Notes: generated by a model not told the origin, from the sequence alone. A DNA stretch of 64,000 nucleotides from Nelumbo lutea (GCA_022828595.1 JAKGHH010000005.1:25618193-25682192), one strand, 5' to 3'; counted from the first letter of the stretch, positions 24,101 to 35,749 are shown. Made by a program: numbers and translations.

Positions 24101-25885
24101 CTAAAGACTGTCAATATATGTCTACAAAGAAGGCCTGAGAACTCAAACATCTGGCAGCTACATGTGGCCTTCATCTCAAGCACATTGAACCTAACAATGT
24201 AAGCCTTATGGTCTTCTCCAAACTTCGCTACTCGGTATATGTTAACTGTCCCTTCATCCTCCATCTTGGTAGCCATGAAAGTAAGAGTCTCAACTAACTC
24301 CTCTTGAAACTTCATAAATAATTTTCTCGTGTAAACTTCTGCTGCTTGTTTCTCCATAGGTGATGGAGTCTTGAGAATGGGGGCAGTGTTCATTGTATCA
24401 TAATCAGCTTTGACTTCTTTCTCATACCGACTCTCAAGTGTCTTTTCGTACTGCTTAACCAACAGCTGTAGGGTGGTTGAAGCATTTATATACCCATCAA
24501 AATACGAATTCATGCTATCACTCCGTTGGGTTATAGACATTTCAGCAAAGAATGTGTCACGCAAGTATACTGGGACCCATTGCCGCCGAGCATTGTATAT
24601 AGCCTGAAGCCATTCATTCTCTCTGAGATCATATTTATCAATAAGGGACAACCAACAAGACTCAAACTCCTCAATTGACTCAGTCAGATTTACACATTTG
24701 TGGAACTCTGCTTCAAAATTTGGATGTTCAAGATACACATGAGACAACTTCTCCTGACCTTCTTTAAATATATGCCACTTACAGAAACGATGGCGAGTAT
24801 TTGGAATCACTTGTGTGATGGCTGACCGTATCACTCTATCATGATCTGTTGTGATTGAGACTGGAGGGTGACCTGACATTGCTGTAAGCCATGTCTTGAA
24901 CAGCCAAACGAATGATGTTTCAGATTCATTTATAAGAAGAGCACAGCCAAACAAAACAGGCTGCCCATGATGGTTTATGCCAGTGAATGGAGCAAATGGC
25001 AAACGGTACCGATTTGACCTGTAAGTTGTGTCAAAGGTAACTGTGTCTCCAAAATAAGTATAATTCTTCCTGGCCTTGGGATCAGCCCAGAAGATATTAC
25101 TCATACACTGGTCCTCATCACCCTGTACAGCATAAAAGAATGATGGGTTCCGGGCGTGCATGTGCTTCAAATAGTCTAAAAGAATCTGGGTGTCTCCACC
25201 AAGTGTTCTCTGGCGACTACTTCTCATATAATTCCTACAGTCTCGTTCTGTGAATCCAACATTGCTAATTCCCCCATATTCTTTTATCAACACAGACATG
25301 ATCCCACTCGGGCCAATCCCAGCCCCCTGCAAGGTATCGATCAAGGACTTAGCAGAGCCAGAGACATGCCTATGGGACCGAAGGCAATGGACTTTATCCG
25401 GCGGGACCAGCTCATGATTATGCTCCTTTTCGAACCCAGATACAACCCATTTCCCAGAATCTTGTATTTTCACTACCAACATAGCCTTGCAACCCTACTC
25501 TGGTGATAGCTCGGGGGCGTTTAACCTTGCCATCACTGCCCGGCTTCTCTTTCTCAACCCGAAATCCTTCCTTAGCACATACGAAGGATCTCTGTATGAT
25601 GGCACCGTCCCGCCTTGAGCGACGGGACATGCTGACACGGGTGCTAAATCCAACACGCCGCGCATATGAATTATAGAAAGCCTTGGCGGCCTCTTCCGAT
25701 TCAAATTCCATCCCTTCGTAAGGTTCAAGATTCGTATCACCCTCAGGAATATATAGTTCCCGACCACCGGAACTCTCGATCATTTCATCGTCATCTACGG
25801 GATGCTCAATGTCCACGGTTTCATCTCCCATGGGCATATCGAATTCGATAACCTCGTTTTCCATGTTCAACGGTTCGAACTCCAT
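21199..25885 (-). CDS. FRS5: FAR1-related sequence 5-like protein, copy A, one 1-nt frameshift
   Basis: FAR1/FHY3-family proteins are nuclear transcription regulators derived from a Mutator-like transposase. The coding exon is 25885-23725 and the last exon 21366-21199; the intron is GT-AG. The order is a FAR1 DNA-binding zinc finger (residues about 67-157), a MULE transposase domain (about 283-375, TFDTTYRSNRYRLPFAPFTG), a SWIM zinc finger (CSC...CRH) and a coiled-coil tail in the last exon. Against copy B, an extra C in CCCT near 25495 shifts the frame after residue about 131, so the N-terminal 131 codons and the remainder lie in different frames. The long exon is 2161 nt against 2160 in copy B. 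Splice sites and all other motifs are kept. The start is the ATG at 25885, matching copy B. It may be a recent pseudogene or a consensus error. Confidence 0.85.
21546..21884. mobile_element. hAT-like non-autonomous element, in FRS5 copy A intron
   Basis: It starts TAGGGGTGCAAG and ends in a diverged TTGCACACCA. The interior is rich in GGGCTGGG/CCCAGCCC words, with a TATGCATGTATG microsatellite. Flanks GTTCAAAC (21538-21545) and GTGCAAAC (21885-21892) match at 7 of 8 bases, the hAT target-site length. The same insertion, with the same flank, is present in copy B at 39484, so it predates the segmental duplication. Confidence 0.75.
22623..23313. repeat. 345-bp tandem duplication in FRS5 copy A intron
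   Basis: Two units, 22623-22967 and 22968-23313, begin GCTGCTTTTGCTTCC and GCTGCATTTGCTTCC and stay closely similar to a shared end GGTGAGATAGTGTA. Copy B has only one unit (about 43190-43505), so this duplication happened in copy A after the segments separated, or one unit was lost from B. Confidence 0.88.
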
Positions 25886-26453
25886 GAATGATCTAGACCC
25901 AGATTTCCCTCTATAATCTCGAATAAAAAGCAAGTAGACTACTCATTATACGAAATTAAAATTAGAAGAACAAAGGAGAGAACTGACCGACATTGATTGC
26001 TTACAAAAGAAAACTCGGGGATGACGTACTCCAGCTGCTCAACTGTAAAACAACCTCGTAGTGGTGAGTCTCTTCGGAGTAGAGATGGAAAAAGAGTTGT
26101 GACTTCTAGGGTTTATTTTGAGAGATTGCAGACATAGAACAATGGTAAAAGAAGATTACATGGAAACCCTAGAGTATCTAAAACTTTCTCTTCTTTTTCT
26201 CTTTGTGAACTTGGGTTTTGGGTTTTGGGGGGGAGTTGCAGCTTGCAGGCTGCAGCAGAGGGGAGAGAGACCAAAGGAGGTGGTGTGGGTGGAGGTAAGA
26301 GGTGGTCTAGGTTGGGAGGGGTGTCTAGGGCAATGATCCAGTAATTGATGAAGCAGGTGGTATTGGTTCAATTCAACGAACAAAACCTAGACTGGACGGT
26401 TAAAAGAAGATGAGACGTATTGATTTTGAAGCCATGTTGGGCGACGCGGCTCC

Positions 26454-28730
26454 CTATCTGCTACCCACATGGCACACTACCCCATTTCTCTCCCCAATGA
26501 AGCTCCTATTGCCACCTGTCTTCTAACTTTTCAACCCCAGCTCTGCTTTGCCATGTGCGAAACAAAGAACAGCGTGGCACTTCTTAAGCCTCATCTGCAT
26601 GACACGTTTACATGGATGCGGGGTAAAAAAGTAATTGAAGAGAAAGCCCCATTTTTCAAATAGACAGTCAAAGCTTTTTTCCACAATAAACATAAAACCC
26701 TAATCCCTGCCCTTGCTGTTCCCCGGAGCTCGTGGTTCTCACCGGAACATCACCGGGATTGGGGGTTGAATCCTCACCGGCGGGCTTGTCATAGATGAGA
26801 CACTACTACATCTCCTCATTCTGGTGAGTACATCAGTGGTGGGGTTCCAGTTCCACTAACGAGTCATGTCGAATTGAGCAGTGATTGCTTTAAAAGCCAA
26901 AAGCAGTTCCCCATTCACTCTTACAAGCAGTTCCCCACTAACGAGTCTGTCTGTGACTGTAATGTGGATGGACACATCACTCCAGCTTGAAATCATGTAC
27001 CAAAATTTGAACTATAGACGTTTGCCTCATCCGACTCTCCCTCCGGAATCCGGATGAACTGTTAGTAAAGCTGTATGCAGAATTTGGGGAACACTAAGTT
27101 TCGGATTCATCGACACCAAGCGGTGGATCCCATGATGAAGTATCCTGTATCCTTTGCCAAGAAACTCTTGTCCTCTGGCTAGGCGAAGGATGCTGCTAGT
27201 GGGTCTTCTTCGTCATCTTCTAGATCATACATTGGTAATTAGATTACGATATTTAGGCAGAGTAAGAAGCAAAAGGGAATATTGCATTGAAGAGGGGATT
27301 TTGGGGGGCATTTATTTTCTATCATTCCCTGATTTCTCAAAATGGTAGTCATGAAATTTTCCTTAGGTCCATTCACTTGTCAATGAAGTCAGAGCACCGA
27401 GTTTAAAAGCCCAACTTGGGAAGATAATGCAAAAACCTGAAGACAATGGACACTTTGATGCCCTTGATGTTTGGCAAATAGAAAAGGTAGAAAGAGCTCT
27501 ACGGAGGTGATAATAATTCTAGACAAGGGTAGTCTCACAATCCCATCGGTGACGGTGAGATAATCAAACCCCGGTGGCCGGTGATGCCCCCCATGAGCCA
27601 TGAGCTCCAGGGAAGAGCAAATGCAAGGGTTAGGGTTCTGGGTTTACTGGTTCGAATTACTTGCCAGAACTGAGAACTCTCCTCACCAATGCTAGTCGTC
27701 TCTATCCAGATCTCAATGTGCGAAACTCAAAAAGGATTTCCTAATTCCCAAGTAATTCAGATTGGCTGAACGCTTTCGATGTGTTGCAGGCTGTGGAATC
27801 AGTGGCAAGTGGCAACGCCCCACGTGAGTGATAAAATACAGACAGACGAGTCACGAGTGGTTATTATTTAGATCTTCGAGAAAAATAAAATTTTTGTGGA
27901 AAGTGGTAGTTATCTTTAAGCGTTTCGATTTTTCGCCATATTTTCTGAGCAGAGTCTTTTTGATCTTGCAATCTTTGCCGTGATCGTCTATCAATTTCCT
28001 ACGGGCATTTTTCAGTCCGTCACTGAGACCTTCCTTGGAGTCATTCTTATTGGAATCTTTCTTTTTTTCGCAAATTGCAATTATTTTCTTTCTAAAATCG
28101 AGATTTTGGCTGTATTTATTTTTATAAATGTCCCAACTTTACATACCAAGGACTTTGGTAATTCTTTAAAGCTCTGCAGTGGCTGCTGCATTGAGCCTCT
28201 TCTCCTATTTTCCGAATTTTCTAAACGGTCGGTCTTCCGGCATTTTTTCTGGCGAGAATTTTCTTCTTGAATCCCATGCGCACATGGGCCACGGGAGTAT
28301 GGGTACTCAAGGTTTCAAAAAATAACCATAAATTAAAGGGCGAAACCCCAAAGTTCAAACCATTGCTTGGTAGTTGGTACAATGGATCAGACCTCGAGCT
28401 GACAACCATGGGACAGGGCCAGCATAACCAGAATTTTTGCTAGAATTCCAATTTGTTGGCTCAGAAAGTTTGGAAATTCTTCTGCTCCAAAGATAGATGT
28501 ATGCTGACGTTGCCCAGATTGATTTCTTCTTTCGCGCTCCCCATCAAACAAAACCACTGGGAAAAAAGCGATTATCATATTTATTGGATTCTTGATGGGT
28601 TTGGGGTTGTTTATCATTGCTTTGGTTCAATCGAGGAAGAAAATTATATATTTTGAAGGACAATTTTGATATTTTCAAAAATTTTAAAGTATGGGGTAAA
28701 CCACCTTGATTCACCATTGTTAGGACTGGT
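26454..28730. other. intergenic, possible exon relics
   Basis: Mostly unrecognised. Two stretches read like coding sequence: 27094-27235 (+), with one in-frame stop after KYPVSFAKKLLSSG, and 27367-27510 (+), preceded by a TTAG acceptor-like site and reading VHSLVNEVRAPSLKAQLGKI. I cannot assign a family, so this is only a possible gene relic. No other gene is seen. Confidence 0.3.
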
Positions 28731-28830
28731 TAATTATAGCTACTACATAAATATTTGTGCTAATCAGGAATTTTCTCTTTTAATTATAGCTACTACATAA
28801 ATATTTGTGCTAATCAGGAATTTTCTCTTT
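28731..28830. repeat. perfect 50-bp tandem duplication
   Basis: The 50 bp starting TAATTATAGCTACTACATAA at 28731 are repeated exactly at 28781, and a partial third piece (TAATCAGGAATTA) follows. Perfect identity implies a recent event or an assembly artefact. Confidence 0.92.
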
Positions 28831-28948
28831 TAATTACTAATCAGGAATTAATTAATCTTCAAAGAATTGGATGATACATAGAATTAGAAAAGGGAGAGTA
28901 TTACATGTTAGAAGTTCAATGGAGGTTCAATCATGATGATGTGTCATA

Positions 28949-28953
<5 letters not shown>

Positions 28954-28987
<34 letters not shown>
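28954..28987. repeat. (TA)n microsatellite
   Basis: An uninterrupted AT dinucleotide run of about 34 bp. Similar runs lie at about 29154-29177, 30854-30888 and 46763-46782. The two around 29.17 and 30.86 kb flank the Pack-MULE. Confidence 0.9.
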
Positions 28988-28990
<3 letters not shown>

Positions 28991-29150
28991 GATTAAGATG
29001 CAAGTAATTTTGCACAATTGCCCCCATTCAAACAAAATAGTAGGGGTCAATTTATTTATTTATTTTTTGGTAATGAGTAAGGGCTTTGGGTTCAAAAAAG
29101 GACACCCATGCCCATGGACTTATTTAAAATCCAACTTGAAAAATATCAGA

Positions 29151-29182
<32 letters not shown>

Positions 29183-29836
29183 AATTTCTTAAACTATCCT
29201 TATGGTTTAGCTAATTGACCAAGTGTACCCTTACTGTTTGAAAATTGACTAACGCTACCCCTATTGTTTCTAACAATTGACTAACTCTACCCTTACCATT
29301 AAATTCTGTTAATATTTCGTCAAAACTCATTCGCATGTGATATATATATTTTTTAGAACCCAATTTTACCCTTCACCTCTCTCCCCTTCTTTTTCACCAA
29401 TAATACGAGGATTCTCAGAGGAGATGGTGGTTGAGGAGATAGACCCGTGCAGTTGCGGCGGTTCCGGAGAAGAGAACAAGAGGGGTGCCATTGTTCGATG
29501 GGAATAAGCTACTGTGAGGTCCGGCCAATGTCAGTTGCTGCTGTAATGACAGTGATGTCGAAGAGAAAAGGAGAGGCCTTCTCTGTTCTAAAACTCAAAA
29601 TGAACTGATAGTGATTTGGATTTAGCAGCTCAAGGGGACGCGAGGGAAGCCAAAGCTATACCATAAGGTTTACAGGTTTCTGAGAGAGCGCTCCGATTTT
29701 ACAACCGTCTTTAAACCATTCTTTTGAGTAACTCAAAATTTAATGCTCAAAGTGCCCTGTTCTGATGGGCTCTCACATGAACCATCCCCAAATCCTTCCA
29801 CAAGTTGCTCTTCTTCAAGTACAACTTCAGATGGTT

Positions 29837-30058
29837 TCATGAAGCTTCAAGTGAGTAGAGTTCGTTGTTCACAACAGCTACAAGGGGTGGAGATCGCGAT
29901 GTCGAAACAAGGGTATCCTTCAACATGTCTGGAACTAGCTCCCATGTGTTCCTATCTGCATCATAGAACTCACCGTAGGTGAGATAAACTCCTCTTTCGT
30001 TTTGCCCTTTGATCACATAGAACTTGTTGTCCATGTAATACCCTGAACACATTTTCCT
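29837..30058 (-). pseudogene. captured fragment of an F-box/kelch-repeat gene (SKIP11-like)
   Basis: The minus strand reads RKMCSGYYMDNKFYVIKGQ..., then WELVPDMLKDTL and SPPLVAVVNNELYSLEAS, ending in TGA. This is the kelch region of plant F-box/kelch proteins of the SKIP11 type, which act as SCF ubiquitin-ligase substrate receptors. Only one to two kelch blades are present, without the F-box, and an in-frame stop lies just upstream. The glycine usual in the V-I-G-G blade motif is replaced (VIKG). It sits inside the Mutator-like element, so it is captured sequence and not the source gene. Confidence 0.75.
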
Positions 30059-30106
30059 TCATTGATGCATCCTTGGAAGCAGAACCCATGATTCTTCTTG
30101 AATCAT

Positions 30107-30232
30107 TCGATATCCTCCATGAGAAACTCGATTTTCTCATCGTTCTCCCCCTTATCGCGCAACAACCTAGACTTCTCCTGCTCTAAAACTTCAATCCTCT
30201 TCAACTCAGAAACAACACCACCACCAACTTAG
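30107..30232 (-). pseudogene. captured coiled-coil coding fragment, source unknown
   Basis: The minus strand reads a charged, leucine-spaced stretch including SELKRIEVLEQEKSRLLRDK and NDEKIEFLMEDIE before a TGA. The heptad-like pattern and lack of low-complexity bias suggest real coding origin. I cannot assign the source gene. It is adjacent to, but not in frame with, the kelch fragment, so the element may have captured two genes. Confidence 0.5.
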
Positions 30233-31100
30233 TTGGTATGTATCTAACTAGAGATTTCAGACCTGCCAAAATCTGATACAACAGATCTCAAACTTAGATT
30301 ATGCTGCACATCGCAACAGATACAATCCAGATCTCATCCTCCGCTCTAGAAATCCGGCTCATGCTGTACATCACTGGAAATCTCAGACTCAAAACTTATT
30401 TGGCCGATCTACACATTGCAGAGACTCATGCCACTCTAGATCTCAGACTCAAACTCATCTATGCGAGAAGAATCAACCTCCGGCTGGTTCAATATTTGAC
30501 ATTCAAAATAGGGGAGAAGAGGTTAGGGAAGGAGTTTTTCTTTTAACTTAAAGGCAAACATTTCGTCCTTTTCATTCTTCCTCTAGGTGACGACGACAAC
30601 ATCTGAAGTATGATCTCTCTCTCTTCTTCCTGGGCGACGGCGGCGGCAGTGCCTTGTAACTCCACTCAGCAGCGATAACATCTAAATTCCGAAGTAGTTT
30701 AGGCATTTTGCATTGTTTTTTACGGAGGTTAACGGTAACAATAGAATTAGTTAATTGTCAAAAACAATAGGGGTAGCATCAGTCAATTTTTAAACAATAA
30801 GGATACATTTAGTCAATTAACTAAACCATAAGGGTAGTTTAAGAAATTTACCCATATATATATGTATATATATATATATATATATATTCAAAATGACAAT
30901 TGATAAACATTACCCATAAAAACTAAAGGAGTCATTCGAACCACGGGCAGAAACAAGGAGTGTGGAGGGGAGCTCCCCATGCATTTAAACTCCCCATAAT
31001 ACTCATTTAAATCTCATTTATATTTTGATCCCCTTTACCCATGTTTCCTACCTTTTAGCCCCTTCAAGAAAAAAATCCTAGCTCTACCCCTAATTCAAAC

Positions 31101-31932
31101 TGATGAAGGGAAATTTGGCCCGACCCCGGAATCACTCGACACGTGGCAAAAGCAAGCAATTCGGGGCAGCAGGGCGCCCAAAACGAGCACCGAAAGTAAC
31201 GAAGTCCAAGCTCACTACTGAGCCCGAACTCCACCAGACCGGATTCTCTACTCTCTACTAGGAGTCCGAGCTCCCTATTAAGAACCCGAGCTCCCTACTA
31301 AGAACCCGAGCTCCCTGCAAGGAGCCCGAACTATCTCGGGTCCTAAGCCTCACAAAGCCGTGACCCGAGCTGGCCCATGGCAGCTCGGAACACTCCCCAA
31401 ACCGAACTCAAGACATCTCGCTCGCCACTCCAGCACTTCGCTTCCGAAACACCAGACTGGCCAAACGTACTTGACACCAAGGACGTCCGTATCCAAGGGC
31501 GGCGCACCTGACTGTTTGGGATCTGACACCTGACAGCCGCACTTCAAATGGCCTCCTGCTACCGCCACCTGCCATCGTCGTTACCAGCCGCAGAGACGGC
31601 TCCGACAAAAGGAGCTGTGGCGGTTCTGTCCGGCCAAAGGGAATGACATCCGAACTGGCAGGAGCTCAGAGATAATCATGCCCGATCTGACAGAAGCCTG
31701 GAAGTGAGTGCGCGAGGTGGTTATAAAAGGCTCCCTACCCCCCAAGAACAAGGTATGCTAATTTTTGCGCTATCTGGCTTATCTTGCCTTTGAAAGACTC
31801 TAACTTGAGCTTCGGAGCCCTTACGCCGGGTTCTCCCCGGATTTTCTTCACCCCCTCCGTTTCAGGTCCCCGACCACTCAGTTCAGAGGCAAGACCGTTG
31901 ATAGCTAAGATCGACCAGATTGTGCATCATCA
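31101..31932 (+). repeat. Gypsy 5' LTR, 832 bp
   Basis: TGATGAAGGG...CATCATCA, with TATA-like TTATAAAAGG at 31721-31730. 31255-31335 contains diverged copies of the ~20-bp CCCGAGCTCCCTACTAAGAA repeat, the complement-sense equivalent of the repeat at 1341-1417. The primer-binding site follows immediately. Confidence 0.9.
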
Positions 31933-31952
31933 ATTGGCGCCGTCTGTGGGAA
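31933..31952 (+). other. primer-binding site
   Basis: ATTGGCGCCGTCTGTGGGAA directly follows the LTR end; identical through CTGTGGG to the site at 724-743 (minus). Confidence 0.85.
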
Positions 31953-32017
31953 CGCTTCAAAAGGCCTCCCTCCAAACTCTCATACCCCTTTCTTCTTCTT
32001 TGAAAAACTCAACACTC

Positions 32018-34110
32018 ATGGCCTCTTCTAGCAACGCCGGATGCGGCACAGAGACAAACACCACCGGGGAACAGCCTCAAGTTCCTGTGGTGTGCGTTGG
32101 GCAGTTCACCATCCCCGCTCGGTGGACGGAATTCCCAATCTGAATACGCCACAAGCAGTGGCGCCTGTAAGCCTTCCTGACGCAAACATCCCCTTTCCTC
32201 CCCCCATCGAGACTACCTTCGCTGAACCAACCGCCGTTCCCCTGGAAGCTAGCCAAAATCGGTTGGACGACCTGATGCAGTGCATGCGGGCAATGCAAGC
32301 CCAGATGCAACAGTTCCAGCAACACCAACTTCACCAGCACCAAGTGTTGCACAACCTCTCCCAGTATCACTATCAACAGCAGTTCCCCCAACTGCCACCA
32401 AACCAACCACTACTTCCACCTCGCCACCCTGCCCCGAACCCGGTCAAGGCCTCTCCGCAGGATGGGCGCCCCCACCAAGGAAAGGCCTCCAGGCCCCAGA
32501 ATCCCCCAAACAGCCAGGCCTCGTCCCCAGGCCGGAGAGAGAGAAAAGTCATCCCCGCCTTGCAGCTCGCAGGCGGGTCGAGAACCTCGCCCGCGAGATC
32601 GGCACCTTGGGGCTCCAAACCGGAGTTACCACTCATGAAAAACCGATTCGGCGCATTGGCAGCAGCGGACTACCAGCATTCCGGGCCCATCGAGCTCGGC
32701 AACACGGAGGCCAGCAGCGCCAGTACAAGGCCCACTCAACAGCGAAGGCGCCATTGAAGTCGACGAACCGCCACCCGTGCCCTGTCAGAGCTCAGAGGCA
32801 AATGCGAGACGAGCTCGGACGAGGTAGGAGTTGCCCCGATTCTCTCAGTTCCTTCCCCCCTCGCGTCAGAACTCTTGGCAGTCCCCTTGCCCAAAGATTT
32901 CAAGCTCCCACCTCTAGACAAGTATGATGGGTCCTTCGACCCCAACGACCACGTTGACACTTTCCAGTCCCAAATGCACCTCGCCAGAGCCAGCGAATCA
33001 TGCATGTGCATGGCTTTCACCACCACCCTCAGGGGGGTAGCCCGCACTTGGTACAGGAACCTGGCCCCCGGGTCGATAAAGTGCTGGGCTTAGTTCGTGC
33101 AGGTCTTCACTGCACACTTTGTCACAAGCAAACGGTGCCCTGAGCAGAGAAAAGCATCTTCGGGGTAGTCCAAAGGGAAGGAGAACCCATACGGGGCTAC
33201 ATCAAACGATTCAATGAAGCATGCTTATAGATACCGCGGTGCAGCTCGCAGTAGCAAAAAGAGGGGTGACGCACAAAGAGTTCAAATGACACTTGGTAGC
33301 TAACCAGCCCGCGACCGTGGTTGAATTTCTCAAGCTCGCGGACAAGTTCATGGAACGGAGGAAGAAATCAACCAACGAACCGAGGGCAGAAACGAGAAAA
33401 GAAAGAGGGATGGCGAGCCCTCTAACTCAGTCGACCGAAAAAACCCGGCCCGGGACCCAAAACCGAACCAGTCGTTCCGAGCTCCCCTACCAGTTCGGAC
33501 GGATTACACACCACTGAACACAAGGCGGACCGAGATCTTAATGATGATCAAGGATGCCCCATACGTGAAACGGCCACCTCGCCTAAAGGGAAATCCGAAC
33601 GAAAGAAACAAGAATTTGTATTGTAGTTTCCATAGGGACCATGGTCACAGTACCGAGTAGTTCAATAATCTCCGAGACGAAATAGAGGGGCTCATCCGTC
33701 GCGGATACTTGAGAAACTTTGTACAGCACAACAATAATAACAATAAAGCAGATCGGCTAGGCGAGCACGAAAAGGACGCCCCCGAATCTAGCAGCAGGCC
33801 TGCCGAACCGTTGCAACGATAGCCTCCGGTAGAGAGGCCAATTCAGGGAACCATCCATGTAATTGTGGGAGGTTCGGTAGTAGTAGGGTGTACCTTGGCA
33901 GCAGCCCGGACTTCAGTTCGCGAAGCGGTCCTCGAGGAGCATAACCCTCCGAAAAGGCCAAAGACCGAAGAACCAATCCTCTTCACGGAAGACGATGCGC
34001 GAGGAGTTCGCTACCCCCACGATGACGCGCTTGTCATCAAACTAAGGATCAGGGACTTCGAGGTAAGACGCGTACTCGTAGATTCGGGCAACTCGGCGGA
34101 CATCCTCTTC
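32018..34110 (+). pseudogene. Gypsy gag and truncated protease, multiply frameshifted
   Basis: Starts at the ATG at 32018 (MASSSNAGCGTETNTTGEQ). The frame stops at about 32143 and sense resumes in another frame with a Q/H-rich segment (AQMQQFQQHQLHQHQ) around 32300-32340. A capsid-like Retrotrans_gag core (LDKYDGSFDPNDHVDTFQSQ, then ARTWYRNLAPGS) lies at 32875-33093, followed by stops. Protease appears at 34060-34110 with VLVDSGNSADILF, the aspartic protease D-S-G site, and is cut there by the deletion. No reverse transcriptase or integrase remains. Confidence 0.85.
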
Positions 34111-34250
34111 AAAGACTCTAACTTGAGCTTCGGAGCCCTTACGCCGGATTCTCCCTAGAGCTTCTTCACCCCCTCCGTTTCAAGTCCCCTACCACTCAGT
34201 TCAGAGGCAAGATCGTTGACAGCTAAGATTGCCCGGATTGTACATGATCA
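34111..34250 (+). repeat. 3' LTR remnant (last 140 bp)
   Basis: Corresponds without gaps to 31793-31932. It joins the protease coding sequence at AAAGACTCTAAC; the few bases shared at the join (CAAAGA versus GAAAGA) suggest a microhomology-mediated deletion. Confidence 0.9.
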
Positions 34251-34255
34251 CAAAC

Positions 34256-35749
34256 CATCTTTATTCTCTTTTCAAATTTGCTTGGAGGTTATTGGATTGC
34301 AGAGGAGGAAATCAAGGAGACGAACCAAGTGAAATCCTTCCATTCTCTCTCTTAATTCTTACATTCTTGAAAAATGACTCAACTTGAGGATATCTCTCTT
34401 TTGTTATTTTTATAAATCATAACCCTTGGTTTTTTTTATTGTCCTAACTGTTGTTGTGTTAGAAATAATGTATTATATTTTTTATATGACACGGTCTGAC
34501 TCGTTCAAGTTGAATGGTTAAACCAGTTACTGACCTCGGATTGGTTTTCAAAACATTGGCTTAGAGTGAAATATTTTATATCTAACTTTTTGTTTTAATT
34601 GCTCGAAACACGTAATTATATGAACTATGCATGAAATGAAAAAATAAATAAATAAAAGATTTCTGCTGGCAGATAAGGATAAAACTGAAGTACGTCTTTT
34701 GAGCAGTGTGTATATCTTCCGTGGTTGGAGGGAAACTAAATAAAACAATTGTAAGTAAAATATTAATGCAGAATGGATCATGGAATGGGTAATTGTTACA
34801 CTAGTGGTTTACAACAAAGACTATTTTGTACATTCTATAAATAAGGCCAACAAATGTTACAAAGAGATACGTTTGGCATTGTTCTGTGGGAATGTTTCCA
34901 ATGTTCCTGACTTTCATTCGCTTCGTTCCCACATGACAACATGCATCCAGAAATGTGTTCCTGAGAAATTGGAACTATTCTTCAAGAACACATGCGAAAG
35001 ATAGGGATGGAAAATTTTTCCATCTCTTTTGGGTATCTGACCTTTTCCATTCCGTTTCAATCCTGATTATATATTAAATACTATTTATATTGTATGTCAA
35101 AATATATTTAAAAATATTATTTATTTTAAGTGAAATTATTATTTTTAAATATTACCAATTAAAAATTTTCAAAGATTTAGGTCTTTGTGGGGAATCTATC
35201 TCCATCAGAGATTCGGGATGGAGATTAACTTTTATCCCTGACAAGGATCGAGGTTGGGCACATGGAATAAGATCCCTACCCCGAAGCCACCCCGTTGCCA
35301 TTCCTAGCTAAGTGTGTCATGTCCTTTAGAATTATGAACACACATTCTACATATGAGAGCTGCGGTATAAGCCAAGTCAATGTTTGAAACTTTGAATGAG
35401 CTAAAATCACACCGTTTGAATGAGAAAGCCACCATTCAAGCATCCAAGTCAATATTGAATCTTGTTTTAATAGTTTTTTTCATGAAGTGATAATTTGATT
35501 TTAAGATAAACAATCATTGATCTATGGAATTAATTAATAGGGCTATCCAAACATCATTTCTATTAGAACAAAAATATGTTCCCTAAGAACAATTTGCCGA
35601 ATAGGTCAGCTGTTTTTTAAGAATAAGGAATGGGATTTTTGTTTTAAAACGGGAATTTCGTCAAGAACAGAAATGTGTGGGAATAATGTCAACCGGGACT
35701 AAAAGTTCCATATAGATTTTAACTTTCAAGTTTTTCTTCAGAAGTGTTT
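34256..35749. other. intergenic, no gene recognised
   Basis: AT-rich. Short frames without domains. Nothing supported beyond the flanking target-site copy of the Gypsy element. Confidence 0.5.

Larger units (their letters stand above)
20698..26453. repeat. segmental duplication, copy A (contains FRS5-like gene)
   Basis: Aligns end to end, in the same orientation, with 38618-46632. Shared landmarks, left to right: AGATTTGCACAAAAA (about 20715 / 38632), the last FRS5 exon, a hAT-like insertion (21546 / 39484), the GCTTCCACAGCAAGGGTGG block, the FRS5 coding exon, the 5' UTR intron, and the GGTTCAATTCAACGAAC block (about 26366 / 46534). Similarity ends about 60-90 bp past the last block. Confidence 0.9.
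29178..30853. mobile_element. Pack-MULE, 1676 bp, with captured gene fragments
   Basis: Left arm GGGTAAATTTCTTAAACTA and right arm TTTAAGAAATTTACCC are the ends of inverted repeats that continue for roughly 140 bp with scattered mismatches (shared inner words include CCTTATGGTTTAG, AAAATTGACT and CTACCCCTATTGTTT). Both ends abut TA runs, so a 9-bp ATATATATA target-site duplication is compatible but uninformative. There is no transposase. The interior carries an F-box/kelch fragment and a coiled-coil fragment, both on the minus strand. This is the structure of a gene-capturing Mutator-like element. Confidence 0.85.
31101..34250 (+). mobile_element. Gypsy LTR retrotransposon, internally deleted, with intact target-site duplication
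   Basis: Order: 5' LTR (31101-31932), primer-binding site, gag, start of protease, then a jump into the last 140 bp of the 3' LTR (34111-34250). CAAAC lies on both sides (31096-31100 and 34251-34255), so both outer ends are original and the loss of reverse transcriptase, integrase and most of the 3' LTR is an internal deletion. By eye about 14 of the 140 shared LTR positions differ, so the insertion is not recent. Confidence 0.92.
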
